A stretch of DNA of 64,000 nt from Blastocystis sp. Blastoise (taxonomy: Eukaryota; Sar; Bigyra; Opalinata; Blastocystidae), in the NCBI GenBank assembly GCA_039096225.1, contig JBBPEB010000028.1:62001-126000 (forward strand), read 5' to 3'. The position numbers were made by a program, and so were the translations under genes. Position 1 is the stretch's first letter; every line of letters begins with the position of its first letter. Below the pieces are notes generated by a model. That model was not told where the DNA came from, ran no database searches, and was given only the letters and a program-made list of their open reading frames with translations. Below are positions 1-11,522 of the stretch, piece after piece.

Positions 1-243
1 AAATTCTTAGAAGCTGTTTTACCTGTATATATAATATATAAATAATATGATTAATAATAAATATAATAATAATAATAATAAATATAATCAATATAATAAA
101 TATAATAAATATAATAACTTATATATAACATATAGGATCTTAAGACTAATGCTGAGGGTGTATGTACTTATAAGGGTGTTCCTTTCACGACTTCTGCTGG
201 TGTTGTCACTTGCGAACAATTCAAAGACTGCCATATCTCTTAA
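1..243 (+). CDS. 3' end of an unidentified gene, probably secreted protein
   Basis: Only the last 43 codons are in the window. Exon 1-24 ends at a GTATAT donor; the next exon, 136-243, starts after TATAG, continues in the same frame and ends in TAA. The last exon encodes 35 residues beginning DLKTNAEGV and ending KDCHIS, with three cysteines and many Gly, Thr and Val. Codons are strongly biased to GGT, GCT, GTT, AAG and TTC, as in the enolase and large surface-protein genes of this window, which suggests high expression. The cysteine spacing looks extracellular, but the family cannot be named from so short a tail. The open reading frame at 47-277 that reads through the intron is not the gene. 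Confidence 0.55.
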
Positions 244-760
244 TTCTATTAAACACTTTTCTTCAACTACTTTTTGAACTAAATAAAATCAAGTCATTCT
301 ATGAGCTTTATTTCTTAATTATTCTTTTGTTATTCACTTCTTATTTCATAATAAACTTTAATTTATATATATAATTCGAGAGAGAATTACCCTATAAAAA
401 TAACTATAACTCACAACAAAGTATCATGATTGTTATTTGGATATGTATATATATCTTATCATTTAACAAAATATCAAATTAATATAATAAAAATATTTAC
501 TGATTATAAAAAATTCATTAAACTTAAATTTTTATGGTTAAAATTAAATAGAATCGTTTTATAGTAAACAAAGCAATTAAAGAACAATAACAAACAAGTA
601 TTAAAAGAACATAAACAGCTTGAGCAAAACAATACACCATATGAATGAATAAAATATCCTTATTTATTAATAAATAAAAATACTTTTTTCTCATCAATAT
701 AAATTATTAAATACATATATAGGATGAATAGTTGATTATTAACTATAGTAATCCTACTAT
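244..760. other. intergenic, convergent 3' ends
   Basis: About 500 bp of AT-rich sequence lies between two genes whose 3' ends face each other. I see no frame, RNA gene or repeat array in it. Confidence 0.6.
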
Positions 761-3700
761 TTATTGTCTACGTGGGTAATAATTATAAGGAGGTCGAGGA
801 CCCTGAGATCGAGGATTCGGAGGTCGATTACTATATATATATATATATATATATAAAGGTTAATAAAACTGGAAAATATATTATATATTGAAAAGAGTGA
901 TGATAATATTAATATAATAATAATAATATCAAAATAATATATAATAATATATAATAAACAATATATACTCATAATTAAAGAGCGGTCTATTTGCTTCTCC
1001 CGAGGGTTGATACCTTGTGAATGAGTTTTCTTCTTCTTCTTTAACAGGAGAGATAGAAGCCATAGGAGATCTAGAAGGATTACCATAGGTAGGACGAGTA
1101 ACAGCTCCTTCTTTTGGCATATAATTATTAGATACATTTTGAGATGGAGGATAGGAGGGATAATCACGATCATAGTCCTATATATACAATAATAATAATA
1201 ATAACATTTATATAATAAAAATAATATAATTTCAATATAATAATGAGAATATATAATATATATACATATCTAGAATTATTAGTTGGCGCGTTTCCTCTTG
1301 GAGGGAGTGAGGGATCTTCAGGACGATAGAAATCGGCGGGTCTTGAAGGTATAGATTGACGATCTGGTCGAGGAAGACGAGGATAATCGCGGGAATATGG
1401 AGGATCATTAGGACCAGGTCGAGGAATAGGACGTTGATCATTTGGGGGTCGAGCACGTGGATCGTACGGAGGACGAGCACGTGGATCATAAGGAGGACGT
1501 ACACGAGGATCATAGGGAGGTCGAGCACGTGGATCGTAAGGAGGACGAGCATATCGAGGATCAGGACGTGGATATCGAGGGTCAGGACGTGGATATCGAG
1601 GATCAGCACGAGGATCAGCACGAGGATCACCACGTGGAGGATATCCTTGTGGATATTGTGCTGGATATCGTGGAGGATAACGATGATCTTGAGGATTCAT
1701 ATTAGGGTTAGGACGTGGCATAAGAGAAGGAGAAGTAGAAGAAGAAGGACGAGGTATAAGAGAAGGAGAAGAAGAAGAAGGTGTAAGAGAGAGAGGTCTT
1801 GGTTGTTGTTGTGATGGATAATTATAAGGATTTAAAGAAGATAATTTATTATTAGGAGTAGAAGACGAAGGAGGAAGAGGAGTAGAAGGAGATGTAGTTA
1901 GAGGAGAAGGTTGAAGAGTAGAAGAAGAAGTAGTAGTAGCAGAGGGAAGAAGAGGAAGAGGAATAGATCGACGAACACAGAAGAGTATATGAGGAAATCG
2001 TCTATAAGCATTATTAGCAACATAACTAAATGTAGGCATGGATTGAGCAGTTAAATTATCCACAGCAGGGGGAACAAAGTAACTAAAAGAATATATAGAA
2101 TAAGATAGAGAATAATATATAATTATAAAAAACTATTAAATAATAGAAACTATTAAATAATAGAAACTATTAATAATTGTATATAATTGAAAAAAGAGAT
2201 TATAGAGCAAAATATATATATAAAAAAAAAAATACATATATAACAATAAGTCAATATAATTACATTTTTATAGAAGATTGTTCATTTAATATAAATCCAA
2301 CTCGTTTATTTTTAGCCAATTCTGTACATATAGTTGTTAAGTCAGATCTATATATATATAATAAATATAAAAAATGATTTAACAAAAAAATTATAATAAA
2401 ATAAAATAATATAAAATAAAAATATGAATAATATACTGTTGGTCTGCATTATCGACTTCAACAATGGCCCAATAATGATCATAATTACCTGCATTCATAC
2501 TCTCCTTCCACCATTTCTCTGTAACTTCTATATTAGACTTCCCATATATATAGAGTAAATCGGGTATACGTATAGAGATATTTTCAGGATGATCCGGAAT
2601 AGAAATAAATGTATAAGAAATCGGGATTTTAGGATAAGTTAATTGATATAATACTGTTTGATAATTACTATGTAGAGCAGCAGGAATAGTAACTAAAGAA
2701 TAAGCAGGTTTTTCTATTTGTTTTGATACTTTAGGTTTTGATTTAGCTGGAGTAGAAGTAGTTTCTGTTAGTTCTATTGATTTATTATTAGTGGTATCAT
2801 TATTATCATTAGTAGCATCTTCTGGAATATAATCAATGGGAACATCATTGGTATCCTTATTATTATCGAGTTCCATTTGTTCATCGTCTGATAGCTCAGG
2901 GAGTACAAATAACTCTTCATCTTCTTCTTTATTATTATTCTGATTCTCTTCATTGTCATTATCACTATTATTATCATTATTGTTCATCTGATTATACTGT
3001 TGATAACTTGTAAAGCCTGTATAATCATTCGTATCATTTATATCATCATTTGTATTAAGCATCATAGAAGATAAACTATCTGGATTCATCTCCATTCCTT
3101 CAGAAGTTAATAAATTACTATCTGAAGTCTCGGATGTTATAGGCATATTATTATCTTCTTTATTTATATTTAAATCAACAGTAACAGTAACATCTCTTTC
3201 TTCCTTTAAGATTTGTTCTTTATGAGCTACAGGTACAGAAGGAGTATTAACGTCTTTAGGTGTATTCACAGATGGAGTAGTAGGAATAGAAGCACTAGGT
3301 AAATTCAAAAACTCTATACCTTTATGTGTTTTCTTAATAATCATATCATCTGCAGTATTAGTGACTAATACATTTTCTTTTAAGTATTCTAATTCTTTCT
3401 CTTTTTTCCATTTCTGCTGCTCACGATTGGCTAATTCTTCTGACGTCATCGAGCAGAATTCTTGACCAGTTACTTCACCTATATAATATATAGTTTATTT
3501 ATGTAAATATAAAACTAAATAAATAGTTAAAATATAAGTAATGAAGAATATACCTGTAAATACTCTATATCTTAATTCAGGATTATCAGGGTCATTTAAA
3601 CTGTAACATAAATTACGAAACTTATTTGTATATCTATATATATATAGAATTATTCTATTCTATTTATTATAGTAAAGTATTTATTATTATAAAGAATGAT

Positions 3701-3934
3701 GTGAATATAATGTAATATAAGTATATGATCAATAAAGTATATATATATAGATATATATACGCTTCAAACTGTGAACTATCATATAAAGGAAACATACGAA
3801 ATAAAGCATTTTCTATATCTATACATATTTCAGAAGAATCAATAGTATCATATTCTTTATTTTCATCTTTATATTTCTGAATAATCTCACCAAACTTCTT
3901 TAGAGTATTACGTCTAGTCTAAATATAATAATAA

Positions 3935-4009
<75 letters not shown>

Positions 4010-4040
4010 ATATATATATATATAAATAAAAATAAAAATA

Positions 4041-4083
<43 letters not shown>

Positions 4084-4609
4084 AATAAAATAAAATAAAA
4101 ACAATATAAACTACATATACGCTGTTCATTATTCCTGAAGAAATAATAGGAGTTTTCTTTTTATGAACAGTTTTAGACTTTTCTTTTATAACTTCTTTCT
4201 TATCCATTGGTAATTCAGTTTTTATAGACGGACGAATATTTGTTTCTATTATAGATTTGGCATCTCGACGTGCAATAGTTTCATTTGTCTTCGAAGATAC
4301 TTTCGTTTCTTGCTTCTTTATTGAAGGTAAAGGTGCGTTCTTCGTATTTGAAGACTGTGAAGGAATAAACAACTCAGGCAAACTTTTATCACTTGGAATT
4401 ATCGGTGCTTTTTGAATATTACTGAATATTTCATTTTGATCAGGAACCATATCAGCACTTTCGTTCCAATAATACTTAAAAATATTGATATTCTTCAAGA
4501 ATGTCACACGATTTGGAACATAAACTTGTAGACACTCAGCACTACATAATGGATAGAATATATCTTTGCAAGGTTTTTTACAAACCAGGCATAAACCATT
4601 TGAATTCAT
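761..4609 (-). CDS. TFIIS-M/SPOC domain transcription regulator (BYE1/PHF3-like)
   Basis: Eight exons, read downward: 4121-4609, 3761-3918, 3554-3600, 2437-3478, 2264-2347, 1266-2082, 969-1177 and 761-830. They give a protein of about 971 residues. Residues 164-255 form a TFIIS central domain (DPDNPELRYRVF, then SMTSEELANREQQKWKKE), as in RNA polymerase II-binding Bye1 and PHF3/DIDO proteins. Residues 488-640 resemble a SPOC domain, ending in the usual hydrophobic YFVPP strand. The N-terminus has a short cysteine cluster (CLVCKKPC, then CSAEC) where relatives carry a PHD finger. The tail has Arg/Pro/Asp repeats (ARPPYDPR units, about residues 760-850). The junction 2264/2083 is inferred: an AT|GTAATT donor keeps the frame and completes SPOC. 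Without it, the gene would end in TAA at 2260 and a second gene would be needed. It is probably nuclear. Confidence 0.75.
3925..4100. repeat. (TAAA)n tetranucleotide array
   Basis: About 170 bp of TAAA/AAAT repeats fill most of the first intron of the TFIIS-M/SPOC gene. Read on the minus strand, the array gives a spurious Leu/Phe/Ile/Tyr reading frame. Confidence 0.9.
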
Positions 4610-5019
4610 TTTCAACTACCCAATATTAGGCAATATACTTTTAAAAACAAAAAGAAGGCAGAAAAGAATGACTTCAGCAATTTATCATCATTTCTCCGCG
4701 ATTATCGTTATTTTGCGGTTTTCCCTATGAGAAATTCTTTTTACCTACCTAAAAACGATAAGTTGATTCCAAGAAATTAAGGTAATCTTGATGAATCCAT
4801 CTAATTATCGGTATTTAACTAGGAATCAGTCAAAAAGAAAGTTTTTTCATCCTCGCCTTATAGAGGGATAAATGAGAAAAAAACTGCTAAATTAGGGTGA
4901 AAAAAAATTCTTGTTTTTTTTTAACGCCAAAAAAAACCATGATTATCAGAATCTTCCTTTTAGAAAACTTTTTCTAAAGTATATACTTGATTAAATTAGG
5001 CATAAATTTATATTGAATC
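4610..5019. other. intergenic, divergent promoters
   Basis: About 410 bp separate two divergent genes. The stretch is rich in A and T runs and should hold both promoters. I can name no specific element. Confidence 0.5.
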
Positions 5020-6824
5020 ATGGAAATAATAAATTCAGAAGTTGCTTGGGATCCTTATGTCAAAGAAAAGAAATTAGGTGAACATATGAAGATTTCAGAT
5101 ATTCATTTTCAGATATTAAAACATAAAGATGATAAGGGATTAATCGAAGAGTTTTTAAAATTAATTAAACAATATGAAATGGCTGCATATTACAAAACGG
5201 TGTATGAAGAATGTGGTTTAGAGTTTGATCAGAAGTTTTACGATGATATGGTTGATAATAACACAAAAGTTCTTGCAGAAATGGAAGATAAATTATCAAA
5301 AGCTAAAGAAACTCAAGGAGATGATGATATTTTAGATTTATATATAGAAAAGGTATGTTGATGATAAATTTAGGGTTCTATATATATACTTGTTAAATAT
5401 GAATGAATGATTCCCTATATGATTTTATTATTATTATTTATAATTATGTTTGACTATTAATATAGGCCAATCTCTTATTTGAATTAGGTCAAAAGAATGA
5501 ATGTTTAGCTGCCTATGAAGAAAGCCTTGAACATAAAATGTCATTAAATATGAAAATTGATATATATATGAGAATAATGGATTTATCTTTATTTCATGAT
5601 GATATGGAGTTATTTAAGAAGTATTATGATATTACGGCTAATGCCCTTAAAGAAGGAAGCGATTGGGAACATAAAAACAGATATAAAATATATAATTATT
5701 CTTCTATTTTTTTATAAATATATTATTATTGTTTAAATATGTATTTTTTTTAAATAAATGTATTATTATGATTTATATACATATATTCTTATTTTTAATA
5801 AATTTATTATTATGGTTTATATACATATATTTTTTTTTATAAATATATTATTATAGTTTATACATATATTCTTCTTTTTTTTATAAATTATATATAAATA
5901 TATTTATTGATTTTAATACTATATAGATATATGAAGGTATAAATAGTATAATAAAACGTGATTTATCGATTGCTGCTGATCTCTTTATGACTTGTATTCC
6001 TACATTTACTTCTTATTCTCTTTTTACTTTCCAAACTGAAATTATGTATTCTATTATATGTTGTATTATATCCAAGTCACGTGCAGATATCAAGAAGTAT
6101 CTTATAGATTCTTCAGATACCACCATTGTACTTACGGATATACCTATTATTAAATCACTTCTTTATTCATTTTATGAGTGCAGGTATTATAGATATATAT
6201 TTAATTATTTATTTATATTTATGTTTTATATACATATATATATGTAGTTATGTTTTATTTATATGTTTATATATAGATATAAAGATTTCTTCCTTGCTTT
6301 ACTTGATTTAGAGCCTATTTTAGAAAATGATAAATATATGAGTAAACATATTCATTATATTATTCGTGAATTACGTATTCAAGCCTATAATCAATATCTT
6401 AAAAGCTATAAAACATGTACAATGGATTCTATTGCTCATATTTTTGGTGTTTCAACTCAATTTATTGATCAAGAATTATCTAGATTTATTTCTGCAGGAA
6501 GAATCCAAGCTAAAATAGATAAAGTATATATATAATTTATTTTTTTTTATTATATTATTTATTTTATTATATTATATTATATTATATATATATTATATAT
6601 TATATATTATTATATTATTATATTATATTATAAATATATTATATTCTATTATAAATATAAATAACATTTTTTTAAACGCTTTGCTAATACTATCATTTTT
6701 TTAGATTGGTAATATTATTGAAACAAAGAGTAAAGAATATGATAGTGTTTATAACGATATATTTAAGAAGGGTGATGCAATGATTGAAAGACTTCAACAA
6801 TCAGCAAGAAATGTTAATATTTAA
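5020..6824 (+). CDS. RPN7: 26S proteasome regulatory subunit Rpn7 (PSMD6)
   Basis: Five exons (5020-5352, 5466-5687, 5927-6183, 6277-6523, 6705-6824) encode 392 residues, close to the 389 of the human protein. Rpn7 is a P-body lid scaffold of the 19S proteasome regulatory particle, with helical repeats and a C-terminal PCI domain. Family signatures include the FYECRYKDFF segment, IRELRIQAYNQYL, the highly conserved PCI stretch GVSTQFIDQELSRFI(S)AGR and AKIDKIGNIIET. The start at 5020 gives an N-terminus of normal length. The intron between exons 2 and 3 is odd: the frame runs into a stop before any GT, and the homologous junction (NRYK|IYEG) needs an intron beginning AT and ending AG. All other junctions are GT-AG and in phase. 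Confidence 0.95.
5688..5926 (+). other. non-canonical (AT-AG) intron in RPN7
   Basis: The exon frame ends at AGA TAT AAA and would reach TAA within 13 codons, with no GT in between. The downstream exon begins ATATATGAAGG after TATAG. The segment ATATAT occurs at both borders, so the exact cut is ambiguous, but no choice gives a GT donor. A minor-spliceosome donor (ATATCCTT) is not present. Confidence 0.6.
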
Positions 6825-7192
6825 ATTTATTCTTTTTTTCAATACATATATTTCTATTCATTTATACTTTTATCATCTTCATTCATACAAAACATGTTCT
6901 GTCTTGTTTTGTAAGTAATAAAAAAATATATAATATTTTCTTTAAAGAGTTATATAAATATATATTTATACTAGTCAGAAAAAAATACTAAATCAATAAT
7001 AGAACATAACAAATAACAATTGTATAATAAAACAAAACCTCAACCCAATAATTTGAAAAATGAATTTAGAATTTAAAAGTAGGGAAAATACGAATATATT
7101 TATTGAATCTTGAAAGAATACTATTTTCAGCTATATATATATAGATTTATAAAACATATAATAAAGGTGAAAAAGTCAAATAAAATAATAAA
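6825..7192. other. intergenic, convergent 3' ends
   Basis: About 370 bp between the Rpn7 and bL36 stop codons, AT-rich; I see no gene in it. Confidence 0.6.
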
Positions 7193-7417
7193 TTACTTTA
7201 AATGTATATAAAACATACTTTCGTTTGCAGAAAAAACTGATGGAATAGGTGTATATTGTGGAGAACGAATCTTCTGTAATTGTGCATCACTTAAAGTTGA
7301 GAATCCTTGTCTTTGCTTATGACGACGATTTGCTTTACAAATAACATAAAGATGACCCTTACGTTTTACGATTTGACAACATTTGCACATTTTCTTAATT
7401 GATGCCTGAACTCTCAT
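7193..7417 (-). CDS. mitochondrial large-subunit ribosomal protein bL36
   Basis: An intronless 74-codon frame. Residues 1-38 match bacterial-type bL36 almost throughout, including the zinc-ribbon residues of [20 protein letters not shown] and the [11 protein letters not shown] end. Bacterial L36 stops at about 38 residues, so the last 36 residues ([19 protein letters not shown] onward) are an added tail, as is common in mitochondrial ribosomal proteins. The protein should act in the mitochondrial large ribosomal subunit near the GTPase centre. There is no separate presequence, so the basic N-terminus may itself target it. The ATG at 7415-7417 is the only sensible start because it gives the canonical M-R-V-Q-A-S-I-K N-terminus. 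Confidence 0.93.
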   Translation of the reverse strand: MRVQASIKKMCKCCQIVKRKGHLYVICKANRRHKQRQGFSTLSDAQLQKIRSPQYTPIPSVFSANESMFYIHLK

Positions 7418-7862
7418 TTTTTTTATTGTTTATCTCCTCTATAGAAATAACTTTAAAATAATATACTAATGAAATACTATAAAAAAATGAAACAACTATC
7501 TTTTTAAACAAAAAGAATGAAAATTAATAATTCCTAGACTTTTCCTTGAATTAACACCAAAAACCACGGATATCTAGAATTATTTCCGTTTTTCATATTT
7601 TTTTTTCACGAAAAACTCTTTTTAATTTTATTCTTTCCTAATAATTGTTTAATTTAATAATAAATAGAACTACAAGATTTATACATATATCAAATAATAC
7701 CTAACGAGATAAAATTGATATAATATATATAGTATATTATAAATTAAGTGAATAATTCTCAAATCCGTTTTTTGACTTTTCATACGATTTCAGTGAATGA
7801 CTGAAATAATGAATAGAGAATCATATAATTATATAAAAAAATAAACACTTCTATATGTTTGT
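7418..7862. other. intergenic between bL36 and tRNA-Sec
   Basis: About 440 bp of AT-rich sequence between the divergent bL36 and tRNA-Sec genes, with the candidate TATA element near its right end. I see no coding region. Confidence 0.55.
7832..7841 (+). promoter_or_regulatory. candidate TATA element of the tRNA-Sec gene
   Basis: TATAAAAAAA lies about 30 bp upstream of the first tRNA base. Eukaryotic tRNA-Sec genes are known to use an upstream TATA box and related external elements. In such AT-rich DNA the match is weak evidence by itself. Confidence 0.35.
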
Positions 7863-7949
7863 GCAGGGCTGATCTTGGCTGGTGTCAAGTGCGGACTTCA
7901 AATCCGTAGGGGAGTAATGGCCCAGCGGTTCAATTCCGCCTGACCTGCG
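7863..7949 (+). tRNA. tRNA-Sec (anticodon TCA)
   Basis: The 87-nt sequence has the unusual shape of eukaryotic selenocysteine tRNA. It has an anticodon arm CGGA-CTTCAAA-TCCG reading UGA, a T arm GCGG-TTCAATT-CCGC, a long D stem (CTTG/CAAG), a long variable arm and a 9-nt acceptor strand GCAGGGCTG facing CTGACCTGC, with G as discriminator. The mismatch at acceptor position 8 (T-T) is also seen in human tRNA-Sec. The T-loop and the anticodon loop match the animal molecule closely. There is no intron. The RNA is charged with serine, converted to selenocysteine and decodes UGA codons in mRNAs that carry a SECIS element. Its presence implies a working Sec pathway elsewhere in the genome. No selenoprotein was recognised in this window. 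Confidence 0.93.
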
Positions 7950-7951
7950 TC

Positions 7952-7956
7952 TTTTT
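7952..7956 (+). terminator. RNA polymerase III T-run terminator
   Basis: A run of five T begins three bases after the discriminator base of tRNA-Sec, in the normal position for pol III termination. Confidence 0.6.
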
Positions 7957-8060
7957 CATTTTTCTTGCTTCTTTTTGAATTCTTTTTTAAAAGAAAGAAA
8001 CAAAAAAAGATGTGTTTTCTAATTTTATATTAAGTGTTTTCTCTTTCATTTAAGTAAATT

Positions 8061-8752
8061 ATGTCTGATAATCAAGGTATGAATATATTGTTGTTATTTT
8101 TTATAAAATACAGAATTAAGAAACAGAAAAGGAGAACAAATTGAAACAATTGAAGAGACGAAAGAAGTTCCTGTTGATGATGAGTTAGAAAATAAGGAAA
8201 TCAAAGAAGAAAAGAAAGACATCAAAGAAGTCAAGCCAGAAGAAGAGCCTTCTACTGAAGATGAGCTTCCTGCTAATAAGGATGAACCTGAAGAAGAGGA
8301 TGATGAGGAATATGAAGAAGGTATATTATATGTTTCATTGATTTAAGAAAAACAATCATTATTTATTATATATTCATATTTCATTTTATGATTTATTACA
8401 ATAAAATAATGTTTATAGTGTCTGGAAGTGTTATTTTAATTCGTTTCATTATGCTTTTAACAGTGGTAATCAGCTTTGCTATTGTATGTTTGTTTTTTTT
8501 AAATTATTTCATTTATTTTACTTAATTTCGTGAATTGTAATGATATATTTATACTAATTATTTAATTTTAATTGAATAAATTTTTTTTTGTAGATTTTTT
8601 TTAAGATAAAGAAGGATTTTATTGACGCTGGTCCTGATGAAGGCTTTTTATATGCTCAATTAGTGTCAAGATTTTGCAAAGAGGAATGTACAGAAGAACA
8701 GTCTAGTATGATTGAAAGAATTATGACTAATTATCGTGCAAATAAGAATTAA
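8061..8752 (+). CDS. small single-pass membrane protein, unknown family
   Basis: Four exons (8061-8076, 8114-8320, 8419-8483, 8594-8752) join in phase to give 148 residues. Residues 1-74 are very acidic and lysine-rich (PEEEPSTEDELP, EEEDDEEYEE). A single hydrophobic segment follows at about 76-99 (SGSVILIRFIMLLTVVISFAI and on). The remaining 50 residues (IDAGPDEGFLYAQLVSRFC onward) are mixed in charge and contain a CKEEC pair. No signal peptide precedes the membrane segment, so an N-terminus in the cytosol is likely. I do not recognise the family. All three introns use GTATG or GTATAT donors and TAG or CAG acceptors, and exon 1 is only 16 nt. Confidence 0.75.
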
Positions 8753-9762
8753 AGTATATGAATTCTTCATTTATTTAATTATCAGTTCTTTGCCTTTTTT
8801 ATATTTGTTATTTTATAATAAACTTTTCTTTATTTATATGTTTTTTTATTAATTAAATAACTTAAGTTGTGTTGTAAATGTATTTATTGGTGTTATTATG
8901 GAAAATTAGAACAATAATGATATGTATAATAACAAATTTATCTATATTTTGAAATATTAAAAAGAATGAGAATTAACTTTAAAAAATGATTAAACACGAA
9001 TTAATATCAATCATAAAATATTTGAGAATTGTGAAAATTCATAATGAATATAAATAAAATAGTGTACAATTATTATGAAGCAGAAGAAGAAAGAAAAATT
9101 TCAATAAGTGTAAAAGAATAGAGTTCTTTTTCAAAATGAATAATCATATATATCCATAATTTAATATATATACATAGAATTAGATAAAAGAGAATGGTAT
9201 TCATTCAGTGATCATCTAAAAATTGATGATAACCTATTTTTAAACATATCAATTATATTTTTATATAATTGACAGAATAAGAATAATTTTACACACTACG
9301 TTATACCAAGAATCACATATTTTTGACATAATAAAATGTTGTTTGATGATAATTGAATACTTGTTCATAGATTGCATTCAAATAAGGACATAATTGTAGA
9401 ATTACAAAAAATATTACTTTATTTATTAAATTAATGCACGCATTAAGGAATCACAACCTTTCTTCCATCCAACTATTAACATAGATGAGAGACTTTTAGA
9501 ACATTAGTTGCAACAATGTGAATTCAAGTTAAGATTCTTTTGTAAAAATTAGAAAAATATAAACCTTAACATTGCACAGATATTCATAGAAATAATTTAC
9601 ATTGATCTTGAGTTAGTTGAATATTTTATAATGAATATTTAAAATTTTTGAAAAATATTTAAAAAATAACGAGAAGAGTAACAATTCCCAAGTTTAAAAA
9701 GAAAAGCAAAAAAAAATTATTTTGTATTTTTTTATTTATCGTTTATTTCATACATTAATTCC
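8753..9762. other. intergenic
   Basis: About 1 kb without a gene that I can support. Several ATGATGA-like words occur, but no paired box C/D or H/ACA structure could be assigned by eye. Confidence 0.5.
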
Positions 9763-10093
9763 ATGAGTAGTGCTGTTAATCAACCATTAGTATAAATCAA
9801 CAAAAATCTATATGATAAGCATGTAATAATTGTATATATAGGATTTAATTCGTTTAAGTCTTGAAGAAACTATATTTGTAAAATGCAGAGGTGATAGAGA
9901 ACTTCATGGAAGACTCTTAGCATTTGATCAACATTTAAATATGATTCTTGCTGATGTTAAGGAAACTATTACTATAACTGAGGTAGATGAAGAAACAAAA
10001 GAACAAACATTCAAAAAGGTCGATCGTTTTATGGATATGCTCTTTGTCAGAGGTGATCTCGTTATTATCATTTCACCACCCTTGAGAACTTAA
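9763..10093 (+). CDS. LSM3: U6 snRNA-associated Sm-like protein LSm3
   Basis: Two exons (9763-9789 and 9842-10093) encode 92 residues. The Sm fold is clear: Sm1 from [41 protein letters not shown], and Sm2 ending [16 protein letters not shown]. The PLDLIRLSL opening, the long loop with [10 protein letters not shown] and the RGD Sm2 motif are typical of LSm3 rather than other LSm proteins. LSm3 is a subunit of the LSm2-8 ring on the U6 snRNA 3' end in the nucleus and of LSm1-7 in cytoplasmic mRNA decay. Length equals the usual size for the family. Confidence 0.96.
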
Positions 10094-10951
10094 TATGTAT
10101 AGAAAAAAATGTAAAACATATTTACGATATATAGAGAACGATCATTAGTTCTTATCTTTTTATTCTCAGTAAATCCTATGTTACAATATCTTATTGTTTA
10201 CTTTATTTTTTAATTACTTGCTTTTTCATTACACACATATTATTTGTTTTGTTTTAATATATATTTTAAATTGGAATATTTCATGGATTTAGGTCAATTT
10301 CAATTTTTAAGTTCATTTAAATTTTTATTGAAGAGATAAAACCGTTTCATTATAATACGCAGTTTTGGGATGATTCAAATAAAAACTGATTATACACTAG
10401 TTATGTGAAAGACTATTTTTAAAATAAATTTTAGTTTATTTAAAAAAAATTTTTTTTGAAGCCTTTATTTTTGATGTTAAACATATCAGGCGACTGTGAA
10501 TAGTTAGAAACTTCGATATTCTGATAACAAAAACTTCGAATTCCAGTAATTACGCAAGAAACGTCTTTTATACGATATAAGATGCTATTTTTTGAATCAA
10601 TATATATCTTAACTATCTTAAACTATATATTGAATACATAGTAACTTATATTTTCGAGAAAAAACCGTTTTTTATGAATACTTTATTAACATGTTAATAT
10701 TCTGTGAATTTTTATGAAATGATTATCAAATGACGGGAATAGTACTATTTCATAGTTTCTTTTGGAATCAATAGAAAAACTTCATTTAATTTAGCATGGT
10801 GAGACGGTATTCACCATGTTAATAAGTAAATCATTGGATAAATGTAAATATAGACGAATCATTCAAATATAGCAAATATTCATGTTTATTTTCTGTTTGT
10901 AGTTTAAAATTGTACAAATAACTATTTCAGTCTATTGCGTGTCTAATTTCA
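10094..10951. other. intergenic
   Basis: About 860 bp, AT-rich, with no open frame, RNA gene or array that I can support. Confidence 0.5.
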
Positions 10952-11522
10952 ATGGTATATGTGTTATTTACATTTGGTTAATATGTTTTAGAACAGTCCT
11001 AAGCATACCATTCTTTGTATTCAACCTACTCCTGTCATGGCTAGTAGAACCTATTATGATTTCCCCACTGCTACTGAAGCTGTCAATGGTATGCATCTTT
11101 TTTACATCTAATTTCTGATATATGTATATGTATTTGATCATTATAGAAATCATTAGAATTTTTGAAAGAGAATTAAAGAGATTAAATCCTAGACTTGTTA
11201 ATATTACTTATGATATCAATAACATCTTCCAATACATTGATTCACTTTCTGAAATCACTATTTTAATGTATATACATGTTTTTTATAGTTTTATTCTATA
11301 TATATATATATTCATCGTTTTTATATATGTATTCATTGTTTTTTATTTATAAATATATATATTTATTATATTTTAATTAACATATTTCATAATTTGATTT
11401 ATAGATATATATATATTTTCTTTTTTTATAGTAATGAATATGATAACAATTACAAGCTCTTTGGTAAGGAACACATAAAGAGTAGAATCTATAATCTCTT
11501 CAATCGTCAATCTAGAAATTAA
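10952..11522 (+). CDS. ERH: Enhancer of rudimentary homolog (ERH)
   Basis: Four exons (10952-10954, 10992-11088, 11147-11267, 11432-11522) give 103 residues, against 104 in human ERH. The pattern HTILCIQPT, then SRTYYDFPTATEAVNEIIRIFE, NITYDINNIFQYIDSLSEI and a C-terminal YKLFGKEHIKSRIYNLFNRQ follows the family along its whole length. ERH is a small nuclear dimer linked to mRNA splicing and to nuclear RNA elimination complexes. The first coding exon is just the ATG: a GTATAT donor follows the start codon directly, and the next exon starts AACAGTCCT after TTTTAG. No other upstream ATG joins the frame. Confidence 0.93.

Noticed and set aside
1442-1705. Plus-strand frames over the Arg/Pro repeats of the SPOC gene
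   Set aside because: They are antisense to a repetitive exon; the minus-strand frame carries the domain and joins its neighbours in phase.
2260-2262. TAA as the end of a shorter SPOC gene with a separate proline-rich gene downstream
   Set aside because: The SPOC domain would lack its last strand, the downstream frame has no convincing start, and an AT|GTAATT intron joins both in phase. Kept as an alternative only.
8753-9762. Possible box C/D snoRNA words (TGATGA)
   Set aside because: No matching D box with flanking stem could be found.
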